This document shows, in pieces, positions 1 to 6,883 of a DNA stretch of 12,736 nt. The notes under the pieces were generated by a model. That model was not told the origin of the DNA. It did not search any database and saw only the letters and a list, made by a program, of their open reading frames with translations. Both the position numbers and the translations under genes were made by a program. Each line of letters opens with the position of its first letter. The first letter of the stretch is position 1. The stretch comes from ZC4RG29 sp032907565. Its GTDB lineage: Bacteria > Bacteroidota > Bacteroidia > Cytophagales > Cyclobacteriaceae. The stretch covers positions 1-12,736 of the forward strand of contig JAJJPK010000165.1 of NCBI GenBank assembly GCA_032907565.1, read 5' to 3'.

Positions 1-92
1 AAGCATAACGGACGTTTTTTTTTTTTCAAGCAGAAAACGGCATACAAGAACTTAGGACGAGACTGGAGTCCAGACGTTTGCTCTTCCGATCC
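1..92 (+). other. Residual Illumina P7/index/read-2 adapter at contig end
   Basis: This is synthetic sequence, not genome. Bases 15-26 are an unbroken run of 12 T. Bases 27-50 match the 24-nt Illumina P7 sequence at 21 positions (differences at 36, 46 and 50). Bases 51-58 (CTTAGGAC) sit where an 8-nt i7 index belongs. Bases 59-92 match the 34-nt TruSeq read-2 adapter at 30 positions (differences at 60, 70, 78 and 92). The poly-T before P7 fits the spacer of the flow-cell oligo, or the reverse complement of poly-A read-through. Bases 1-14 are of unknown origin. The scattered mismatches explain why exact-match trimming could have missed it. The genome probably begins at about base 92 or 93. Confidence 0.95.
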
Positions 93-105
93 CAATATTT
101 CGGCC

Positions 106-756
106 ATGCCAATAATTAAAGTGCAGGAGCGGACGGCAGCCCGTATCGCGTCCCTCCTTCTTCAGATTGAAGCCATCAAACTTAATGTCGAAAGGCCGTT
201 CACATGGAGCTCGGGGTGGAAGTCGCCCATCTATTGCGACAACCGGTTGTCGCTCTCCTATCCCGACGTCCGCCGCGAGATCAAGGAAGGACTGGTGGAG
301 GCCATCCGTGAAAACTATTTCACAGCAGAAGTCATCGCAGGCGTAGCCACAGCGGGCATTCCACAGGCGGCGCTCGTGGCAGAGGTCCTGAATCTTCCCA
401 TGATCTACGTGCGATCCAAACCCAAGGAGCATGGAATGGAGAATCTCGTCGAAGGTCGGATCGTCAAAGGACACCGCGCTGTCGTGGTGGAAGATCTCGT
501 GTCCACCGGCGGAAGTTCACTGAGGGCCGTACAGGCACTGCGCGAACGGGGCGTCCAGGTTCTCGGCATGGTCTCCGTCTTCAATTATGGCTTTGATGTG
601 GCCAGCAAGAATTTTTATGAAGCCGACACGTCATTGATCTGCCTGTCGGACTACAGCCATTTGCTGCGTTACGCAATCGATCAGAAGTACATTACCCAGG
701 AACAGCTGGTCTCGCTGAAGGCTTGGCGGGTGGATCCAGCAAATTGGAGGAGATAA
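106..756 (+). CDS. pyrE: Orotate phosphoribosyltransferase
   Basis: A 216-residue cytoplasmic enzyme of UMP biosynthesis that joins orotate to PRPP to give orotidine 5'-phosphate and pyrophosphate. The PRPP-binding loop VVVEDLVSTGGSS is at residues 126-138. The catalytic flexible loop RSKPKEHG is at 103-110, with the usual K-x-K-x-H spacing (K105, K107, H109). The N-terminal signature PFTWSSGWKSPIYCDNR (31-47) is typical of the long-form bacterial enzyme. Length is normal. The ATG at 106 fits the family start, but no Shine-Dalgarno is seen and only about 14 bases of plausible genome lie upstream before adapter sequence, so promoter and start context are lost. It converges with the siroheme operon, with 4 bases between the two stop codons. 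Confidence 0.95.
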   Translation: MPIIKVQERTAARIASLLLQIEAIKLNVERPFTWSSGWKSPIYCDNRLSLSYPDVRREIKEGLVEAIRENYFTAEVIAGVATAGIPQAALVAEVLNLPMIYVRSKPKEHGMENLVEGRIVKGHRAVVVEDLVSTGGSSLRAVQALRERGVQVLGMVSVFNYGFDVASKNFYEADTSLICLSDYSHLLRYAIDQKYITQEQLVSLKAWRVDPANWRR

Positions 757-760
757 CTGC

Positions 761-1342
761 CTATTTCTTCTCCAGCCATGACGCCGTAATCTCGCTAAGG
801 GTTTTCACTTTCTCTTTGAAATCACCTGCGATGCGCTCGCGGATACGGTTCATGTTGGTAAGCAACGCATCGGCCTCGTCAGGTAGGGCTTCCTCGAAGA
901 ATTCACGGATACGCCGAGCAATGGTGGGCGACTTCCCGTTGGTGGATATTCCGATACGGAGATTTCCCTTGGTAACCACCGAACCAAGGTAGAAGTCGCA
1001 CAGATCGGGTGTATCCGCCACATTGATCAGGATACCTCTCTTCCGCGTTTCCTTACGAATCCGGGCATGCAATGCAGGGTCATCAGTGGCCAACATCACG
1101 ATATCTGCCCCGACAAGGTCAGTGCGCCGAAATTTTCTCGGTACAAGGCGCACGCGCGGATGCGACGCCGCCAATTCACGCACCGCTTCCGAAATTAAAG
1201 GGGCAACGATAGTAATCCGGGCATCGGGACTGCTCTTCAAAAGCGCGGTGAGCTTTTCCAGGCCCACATTACCCCCTCCGACGAGCACTGTGTGAAGCTC
1301 CTCCAGCTTGAGAAAAACTGGAAATAAACGATTCTGTTCCAT
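761..1342 (-). CDS. Precorrin-2 dehydrogenase / sirohydrochlorin ferrochelatase (Met8/CysG-N type)
   Basis: A 193-residue protein that should oxidise precorrin-2 to sirohydrochlorin with NAD+ and insert Fe2+ to give siroheme. An N-terminal Rossmann fold carries the dinucleotide loop GGGNVG (22-27). The segment INVADTPDLCDFYLGS (106-121) holds D110, which aligns with the CysG catalytic aspartate in its 'NVVD' motif. ISTNGKSPTIARRIREF (132-148) matches the CysG 'SSGGTSPVLAR' segment, with S138 at the conserved serine. Length equals the stand-alone N-terminal half of CysG; there is no fused methyltransferase because cobA is separate and ends 5 bases upstream. It is the last gene of the reductase-cobA operon. 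Related single-function proteins (SirC) only do the oxidation; presence of both residues and the absence of a separate chelatase gene here favour the bifunctional reading, but that part is inference. Confidence 0.9.
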   Translation of the reverse strand: MEQNRLFPVFLKLEELHTVLVGGGNVGLEKLTALLKSSPDARITIVAPLISEAVRELAASHPRVRLVPRKFRRTDLVGADIVMLATDDPALHARIRKETRKRGILINVADTPDLCDFYLGSVVTKGNLRIGISTNGKSPTIARRIREFFEEALPDEADALLTNMNRIRERIAGDFKEKVKTLSEITASWLEKK

Positions 1343-1347
1343 GGAGT

Positions 1348-2121
1348 TTAGCGCGCGGAGCGAAGTATATCCCTGAGTTCCGCTTCCGTTGCAAACCGAA
1401 CGACTTCGCCGACAACGATAACGGCCGGAGCTCCAAGCCCGGCACGCTCAACCTCCGCGGCAATCGTGGAGACCGTTCCGACAACCGAGCGCTGGTTGGG
1501 AAGCGTACCGTTTTGTATGACAGCAGCGGGAGTAGAAGATTTGCCATGCGTTTCAAAAATGCGCATGATCTCAGCGATCTTCGACATCCCCATAAGGATC
1601 ACTACCGTAGCTGACGACTGTGCCGCCAGGTGCAAGTCGCCGGAAACGCTGCCCGATTGGGTGGTACCGGTTACGACCCAGAAGCTCTCGCTTACGCCGC
1701 GACAAGTAAGGGGAATTTTCAGCGCTCCCGGCACAGCAAAGGCACTGCTGATGCCCGGGACGACACAGACTTCAATACCCCTCGAAAGCGCGAATTCGAT
1801 CTCCTCCTGGCCGCGGCCGAATACGAAAGGGTCACCGCCCTTTAGCCGTACCACATGGCCGTACCGGTAGGCAAAATCCACCATCAGGGTATTGATCTCG
1901 TCCTGTCGGAACGAATGGGCGCCTGCGCGCTTTCCTACTGACCAGGCAGGCACGTCAGGCGGAATGAGCGCCAGTAGGGCATCGGAAACCAGTGCGTCGT
2001 ACAACACGACGTCGGCCGATTGAAGAGCACGCAGACCTTTGAGCGTAAGCAATTCAGGATCGCCGGGTCCCGCGCCGATCAATGTGATCCTGGGCGTGCC
2101 ATGTCCGGCCTCTGGGTTCAT
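1348..2121 (-). CDS. cobA: Uroporphyrinogen-III C-methyltransferase (SUMT)
   Basis: A 257-residue SAM-dependent enzyme that methylates uroporphyrinogen III twice to give precorrin-2, the branch point to siroheme and cobalamin. Motifs in order: GAGPGDP (16-22), the signature RLKGGDPFVFGRGQEE (92-107), VPGISSA (121-127), the TGTT segment (151-154), ILMGM (175-179), and GAPAVIVVGEVV near the C-terminus (230-241). Length is that of the single-domain family. The start codon overlaps the stop of the upstream reductase gene as ATGA (2118-2121), so the two are translationally coupled. Next to a siroheme enzyme on each side, its job here is siroheme supply rather than B12. Nothing looks damaged. Confidence 0.95.
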   Translation of the reverse strand: MNPEAGHGTPRITLIGAGPGDPELLTLKGLRALQSADVVLYDALVSDALLALIPPDVPAWSVGKRAGAHSFRQDEINTLMVDFAYRYGHVVRLKGGDPFVFGRGQEEIEFALSRGIEVCVVPGISSAFAVPGALKIPLTCRGVSESFWVVTGTTQSGSVSGDLHLAAQSSATVVILMGMSKIAEIMRIFETHGKSSTPAAVIQNGTLPNQRSVVGTVSTIAAEVERAGLGAPAVIVVGEVVRFATEAELRDILRSAR

Positions 2122-4215
2122 TTGACTTCAACGCTTACCCGCTGACTTTCGCGGAATGCCAGCACATCCTGGAGGAACTTGTGCGAGTCGTTCATGTATC
2201 GCTGTGCAAATGCTGCAGACGGCTCGTTGCGATTGATACGCAATACGAAATCCCTGAAGTTGCCGACGTCAGGAAATGCACCCGACTCAACAAAATTCTT
2301 ATGGAATTCATCCATGACCTGGATTTGCGTGCTGACGCGGATGTCGTTCGTCAAAAGCAGCGCCTTGGCTGTATTGATGAAAGCTCCATAGCTATGATAT
2401 ATGGAGTCGGCATACTGTGCCGCGTCCAGGGCTTCGGCTGCCCACCCCAATCTTTCTTCGCTTTCGTATAGCAACGTGGCCACGAGGTCGATAATAACAC
2501 CTGCGCACTCTCCCGTCGCCGTATGAAGGATAAAGTTATGATCCTCCATCCAGTCTACATACTCGTCCGGGTTGATGATGGTTAGGTCACCGAGCGGCTT
2601 CAAGAGGTCATAAAAGTACTTACGCCCGCCTATGCGCTGATAGTAGTTGTGATAGTATTCTCCCTCTTGGGCATTCGCTTCGTAGTCATCGAGAAGAAGC
2701 CTCAATGCCGCAATACCACGCTTGCTGGGAATCTTGATAACCTTTTCAGCAACGATCCCCTCGCCGTTGGAAAGTCGCGCACCGCCGAGAAGTACGACAA
2801 GCGCCGGCAATACGCCGCCTTTCTTATCCTTGACGGAGCTTCCGTGAAAGCCAATACTTGCGATGGTATGCTGACCGCAAGAATTCGGGCATCCGCTGAT
2901 CTTGATCTTGATATCGTTGTTGAAGATCAGGTCCGGATATTCTTCCTTGATCACCTTTTCGAGAGCGACAGCAACACCGTAGCTGCTGGAGATTCCAAGA
3001 TTACATGTGTCTGATCCGGGGCACGCCGTAATATCAGCGACGCTGTCGAAGCCGGGCTCCGCCAACCCGAGGTTGTCCAGCGCAGCGAAAAGGTGCGGCA
3101 GCGCTTTCTCGCGTACAAAACGAATGAGATAACCCTGGTTTACGGTGACGCGAAGTTCGTTAGCGCCGTACTTGTCGACGATGTCAGCAAACTTTCGAGC
3201 CTGATCCGAAGAAATATTTCCCAACGTGACTTTCACATATACGCCGTAATACCCTTCCTGCTTCTGAGCGAAGACGTTGGTCTTCTTCCAGGTTTCAAAT
3301 TTTTGCTCGTCGATTACCGGCCGGGCTACGCCATTCAATTCGCGGGCCATTACCGGTGGTGGCAATATATCGCGATTGATCTTGTACGAATGAACGCTCA
3401 AAGCCTTGCTCTCCTCTTCGAGCAACTCCATAAAGCGCTCAAGGCCGAGGTTTTCGAGAAGGAACTTAAAGCGAGCCTTCATGCGCCGGGTTCTTTCTCC
3501 GTAGCGATCGAACACCCTCAGCACGCCCTCGATGAATGGAATGATCTTGTCTTCGTGAAGGAAATCGTAAACAGGAACTGCCAGGTACGGATTAGCGCCC
3601 AGCCCTCCACCGATATAGACCTTAAAGCCGCGCTCGTTGTCGCGTATCTTCGGTATTAGTCCAACGTCGTGTATGTACGCATAGGCCGTGTCGTATCTTG
3701 AACTTCCGACCCATGTCCTGGCAAATCGGGTTGCGCAGGAAATATTTGAAGGTCTCGTAGGCATAAGGAGACACATCGAACGGTTCTTTAGGATCCACGC
3801 CAGCTGTCGCGGAAGCCGTTACATTTCGTACTGTATTGCCGCAGGCCTCGCGGATGGTTACCCCGTCCTCTTCCAGCTTCGTCCACAGTTCCGGCGTACG
3901 GTCAAGACTCACGTGATGGATTTGAATGTCTTGCCGTGTTGTCGCGTGCAGGTTGCTGCTCGCGTATTCATCAGAGATATCGGCTATGCGCCGCAGTTGC
4001 TGCGTCGTCACACGTCCAAATGGAAGTTTGATGCGAACCATTTGTACCCCGGGCTGGCGCTGTCCGTAAATGCCACGCGACAAGCGGAGACTCCTGAACT
4101 TATCGTCGTCCAACTTGCCGTCTCGGAACAAACGGATCTGACGTTCCAGACGGATGATGTCCTCCTGGACTACAGGGTTGTTGATATCTTCAAGTTCCGT
4201 TCGAAAGCTTCGCAT
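2118..4215 (-). pseudogene. Siroheme sulfite/nitrite reductase with C-terminal HEPN-like domain, frameshifted
   Basis: Ferredoxin-type reductase carrying siroheme and a 4Fe-4S cluster, for six-electron reduction of sulfite to sulfide or nitrite to ammonia. Frame one (codons from 4215 to 3694, about 174 residues, ending GRKFKI) holds the first ferredoxin-like half-domain. Frame two resumes at 3692 with DTAYAYIHDVGLIPKI and runs to 2118. Only one base separates the two, where relatives have about seven residues, so roughly 20 bases are missing and the frame is lost. All four cluster/siroheme cysteines survive: C-x5-C in ACPGSDTC (codons near 3023-3003) and C-x3-C in GCPNSC (near 2891-2877). After about 2520 comes a ~125-residue helical tail, which I read as the HEPN-like domain known in Bacteroidota versions. 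Intact length would be about 705 residues. The rest is well conserved, so a recent mutation or an assembly error are both possible. Substrate cannot be settled; no sulfate- or nitrate-assimilation gene lies in the window. First gene of the operon with cobA. Confidence 0.88.
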
Positions 4216-4516
4216 AAATACCTTGTTATCGTTTGGTTATGGTGCGTTTGATTACCTGGTCCGCGCTGGTCCCCTCTTCGTTTTACGGGAACCCTTCCGA
4301 TTTCAGTTTTAAACTATACTTAGTCTACCGTAAAAGTAGAGTAAAATCAAATCCACTCCAACTTTTCTACGTCTTTTCGACGGATCTGTTTTTTGATTGG
4401 TCGATCCTAACATTTGTTTGCTCGGAGACAAACACCATTAATACATTGCAAATCAAAAAGATGACCCAGCCGGGTCCGAAAATGTTATTTTGCCTACCAC
4501 TAATCATTGATCAACC
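4216..4516. other. Divergent promoter region, no gene
   Basis: A 301-bp AT-richer gap between the reductase operon (leftward) and the lipoprotein gene (rightward). It holds the leftward promoter listed separately. For the rightward gene only weak candidates are seen: TTG at 4418-4420, 21 nt, then TACATTGC at 4442-4449; and TTATTTTG at 4485-4492 with no -33 partner. A weak AAGG lies just upstream of the reductase start. No RNA gene or credible ORF was found. Confidence 0.6.
4331..4361 (-). promoter_or_regulatory. Bacteroidota-type promoter of the siroheme reductase operon
   Basis: Read leftward, a -33 TTG (4361-4359) is followed after exactly 20 nt by TACTTTTA (4338-4331), one base off the Bacteroidota -7 consensus TAnnTTTG. 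This predicts a transcript start near 4324 and a leader of about 110 nt before the ATG at 4215. The same TTG-N20-TAnnTTTA layout occurs before the glycosyltransferase at 7831. A short inverted repeat, TCTAC-N7-GTAGA (4324-4340), overlaps the -7 element and could be an operator, but is short enough to be chance. Confidence 0.6.
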
Positions 4517-5734
4517 ATGAGCCTGTTGTCGCGCACCACCTTCCTGGTATCGGTTATAACATGTATTGCCTGCGGCGGCGATCGCAGTACTGAGGAGCAT
4601 ACGCCTGACGGATCCTATGCTGATGATCTGGAGTTCCTTCGCACTTATGTTGCCGACGTTGTTGAACTTACTGAAGAATCCGGGCAAGCACGTATCGCGG
4701 TGAGTGCGAAATACCAGGGCCGCGTGATGACGAGCACTGCACAAGGAATGCAGGGCGACAGCTACGGATGGATTAACTACGACCTCATCCGGTCTGGAGA
4801 AATACTCGATCAGTTTAATCCAATAGGTGGAGAGGAGCGATTCTGGATCGGACCCGAAGGAGGCCAGTATTCCTTTTATTTCAGCGAAGGCGATTCCTTC
4901 GACGTCTCAAACTGGCAAGTACCCTACTTCGTAGACACCGTCTCGTATGCTCAATCGACGCCGGCTTCGGGACGTCTGCGATTTGAGCACAGTGCTACTG
5001 TTACCAACTATTCGGGTGTCGACTTCGACGTAGCGGTGCAGCGCGACATTATCATGGTAGGTAAAGACAGTCTTGCGCGCAAGACAGGTATCCGCGTCGA
5101 CGACGCCGCGTACGTCGCCTATGAGACCGTCAACAGGATAACGAACGCCGGTACGAGATCGTGGAAAAAAGACGACGGCCTGATGTCGATCTGGTTGTTG
5201 TCTATGCTCCGCCCTAGCGACCAGACCGTTGCACTTATACCATTCAGGCCACTAGCCGGTGTAGATACATTGATAACAACCAATTATTTCGGTGACGTAC
5301 CAGCAGACAGGCTCGTGCGGCTGGACAGTGTTCTCATCCTGAAGTGCGATGGCAAGTATCGCAGCAAGATCGGGGTGTCACCAAAGGCAGCGAAACCGTT
5401 TGCAGCGAGCTACGATTATGCGAAGAATATTCTGTCCATCATATTTTTTCCAGTGGACGAAGGGGGCTTGTACGTCAATTCCAAATGGGAACTGCAGGAC
5501 AATCCCTATGCTGGTGATGTAGTGAATGCTTACAATGACGGGCCGTTGGCAGATGGCGGACAGCTCGGTCCCTTTTATGAGCTCGAATCGTCGTCGGCAG
5601 TTACTGAACTTGAGCCCGGCGCTTTTTTGGAGCACCGGCAACTGACTGTCCACCTTCAGGGTGAGTTCGAAAGGATGAATGAAATCGCCCGTACACTCCT
5701 GGGCATCGACCTCCGCGAAACGCGGTTGCCGTGA
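4517..5734 (+). CDS. Exported lipoprotein of unknown function (DUF6786-like)
   Basis: A 405-residue protein with a lipoprotein signal: hydrophobic stretch from L10 to A18, then C19 followed by GGD. The lipobox (C-I-A-C) is atypical at -3, and C16 is an alternative. The mature part is rich in beta-strand and aromatic residues, with WINYDLI, a WIGPEGGQYSFYF segment and, near the end, GPFYELESSSAVTELEPGAFLEHRQLTVHLQG. The last segment resembles sugar-binding 'super-sandwich' proteins of the galactose-mutarotase fold. The features ALIPF..., NYFGDVPADRLVR and the length fit what I recall of the DUF6786 family of Bacteroidota, but I could not check this. It stands alone, divergent from the reductase operon. 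Any carbohydrate role is a guess. The ATG is followed directly by the signal peptide, which supports the start. Confidence 0.85.
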   Translation: MSLLSRTTFLVSVITCIACGGDRSTEEHTPDGSYADDLEFLRTYVADVVELTEESGQARIAVSAKYQGRVMTSTAQGMQGDSYGWINYDLIRSGEILDQFNPIGGEERFWIGPEGGQYSFYFSEGDSFDVSNWQVPYFVDTVSYAQSTPASGRLRFEHSATVTNYSGVDFDVAVQRDIIMVGKDSLARKTGIRVDDAAYVAYETVNRITNAGTRSWKKDDGLMSIWLLSMLRPSDQTVALIPFRPLAGVDTLITTNYFGDVPADRLVRLDSVLILKCDGKYRSKIGVSPKAAKPFAASYDYAKNILSIIFFPVDEGGLYVNSKWELQDNPYAGDVVNAYNDGPLADGGQLGPFYELESSSAVTELEPGAFLEHRQLTVHLQGEFERMNEIARTLLGIDLRETRLP

Positions 5735-5747
5735 GTGGAACGGAATT

Positions 5748-5777
5748 TTGGTAACGCGGAAAAAGGTCGTAACTTAT
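5748..5777 (+). promoter_or_regulatory. Possible promoter of the rightward glycosyltransferase
   Basis: TTG at 5748-5750, 19 nt, then TAACTTAT at 5770-5777, which agrees with TAnnTTTG at only four of the six fixed bases. It would give a leader of about 75 nt to the ATG at 5857. This is the best candidate in the 122-bp gap after the lipoprotein gene, but it is weak; GATTTTTG a little downstream is an alternative -7 with no -33 partner. Confidence 0.25.
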
Positions 5778-5856
5778 TTAATAATTGACAGATTTTTGTT
5801 CGCCGGGAACCATACCAGCGCGAGCTAGTGTTGCGCGCGGTCGGAGACCACATCAC

Positions 5857-6870
5857 ATGAAATTATCCATAGTTATCGTCAATCACCGCGGCTGGAAACC
5901 GCTCAAGCGTTGCCTCGAATCGCTGCGGAACCTGAAGGAGCTACCATTCACTTGGGAGGTGATTGTGGTCGATAACGATTCGGGCGAAGAACAACTTCAA
6001 CGCTTCATCCATCAATTCCCCGAGTTTTACTTTCTGGAGAACAGCGGGAATAATGGTTTTGCCAATGGATGCAATTTCGGCGCGAAGAACTCCTCTGGTG
6101 AGTATCTTCTCTTCCTGAATCCTGATACCATTGTCAACGCTGAGGCAATCGGACGCCTCGTCCATGTAGCGGAACGACACCCGGAGTACACCGTGCTTTC
6201 ATGCAGCCAGTTTACCGACACGGGAAAAGACGACCGACCCTATGGCCTCTTTCTCCGTCCCGCAACACTGACAAGTTTTCTGCGTACGCTGTACAAGCTT
6301 TCTCACAAACGTCTTATACCGGTTACCGTCGAGCCAGACATCAACGTGATCTTTCCAGACTGGGTATCGGGTTCTGTCATGCTTATGCATCGCAATTGGT
6401 ACCTCCACCTTCAATGGGACGAAGACTACTGGATGTACTTCGAGGATATGGACATTTGCAGGCGGGTGAGAAAACAGGGCGGGCAGATAGCCCTCCTGCA
6501 AAACACGCAGATCATCCACAACCACGGAGGCGCATCGCGTATCAACCGCTTCGTAAAGGCGCTGACGAAATCCGAAGTGATGATCTCGCGTCACGTATAC
6601 ATTCAGAAGCACTTTCAGGGCGCTACCCGTTTCCTGATGCACAGCTATTTTGTGTTGAATAACTTGTTCGCGGTTCCTCTTCTCGCTGCAGTCCTGGGTA
6701 CACTGTTGTTCTTCAAGCGTTCTTTCTCAACATACCCGAGGCTGTATGTCAACATCGTTCGGTATTATGCTTCGGCATTGTCCGGCAGAACCTGGCTGAG
6801 TTCGAGGTCAGTCAATTACAAGAAGGTTGCGCACGGCGCCTACGAAACGGCCAAGGCGGAAGCTGCTTAA
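5857..6870 (+). CDS. Family 2 glycosyltransferase (WbbL/rhamnosyltransferase-like)
   Basis: A 337-residue GT-A enzyme that should move a sugar from a nucleotide donor onto a lipid- or polysaccharide-linked acceptor at the inner face of the cytoplasmic membrane. It opens with the family start MKLSIVIVNHRGWKPLKRCLES. Further motifs: EVIVVDNDSG (34-43), the ENSGNNGFANGCNFG box (61-75), FLNPDT (86-91) at the metal-binding 'DxD' position, WVSGSVMLMHR (169-179), and DEDYWMYFEDMDICRRVRKQG (188-208) with the acidic ED catalytic area, then HNHGG (221-225). Residues 264-286 form a likely membrane segment. A longer reading from a TTG at 5785 adds 24 residues unlike the family, so the ATG at 5857 is preferred. 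It converges with the next glycosyltransferase, 13 bases between stops. The sugar is unknown. Confidence 0.92.
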   Translation: MKLSIVIVNHRGWKPLKRCLESLRNLKELPFTWEVIVVDNDSGEEQLQRFIHQFPEFYFLENSGNNGFANGCNFGAKNSSGEYLLFLNPDTIVNAEAIGRLVHVAERHPEYTVLSCSQFTDTGKDDRPYGLFLRPATLTSFLRTLYKLSHKRLIPVTVEPDINVIFPDWVSGSVMLMHRNWYLHLQWDEDYWMYFEDMDICRRVRKQGGQIALLQNTQIIHNHGGASRINRFVKALTKSEVMISRHVYIQKHFQGATRFLMHSYFVLNNLFAVPLLAAVLGTLLFFKRSFSTYPRLYVNIVRYYASALSGRTWLSSRSVNYKKVAHGAYETAKAEAA

Positions 6871-6883
6871 ATTGCTCTGCCGG

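Noticed and set aside
52..474. 140-codon reverse-strand ORF overlapping pyrE
   Set aside because: It runs antisense through pyrE and ends inside adapter sequence; no family features.
2118..2520. HEPN domain as an abortive-infection or toxin module
   Set aside because: It is fused to a reductase in a siroheme operon, with no R-x4-6-H RNase motif and no partner MNT or antitoxin gene.
3093..3659. 188-codon forward ORF inside the reductase gene
   Set aside because: Antisense shadow of a strongly conserved reductase frame; no motif, no start signal.
3622..3776. Programmed frameshift or two separate genes in the reductase
   Set aside because: Roughly seven conserved residues are absent at the junction, there is no slippery heptamer, and the residues between the frames in either ORF do not resemble the family. 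A deletion explains it better.
3688..4251. 187-codon forward ORF across the reductase 5' part
   Set aside because: Antisense to the first half of the reductase and not protein-like in composition.
4463..4476. GACCC-AGCC-GGGTC palindrome upstream of the lipoprotein gene
   Set aside because: Five-bp arms with a 4-nt loop, no T-tract and no second copy; compatible with chance.
5785..5856. Extended TTG start for the glycosyltransferase
   Set aside because: The extra 24 residues are unlike the family and overlap the likely leader; the ATG at 5857 gives the standard MKLSIVIVNH start.
6201..6662. 153-codon forward ORF and 147-codon reverse ORF within the first glycosyltransferase
   Set aside because: Out-of-frame shadows of a clear GT2 gene.
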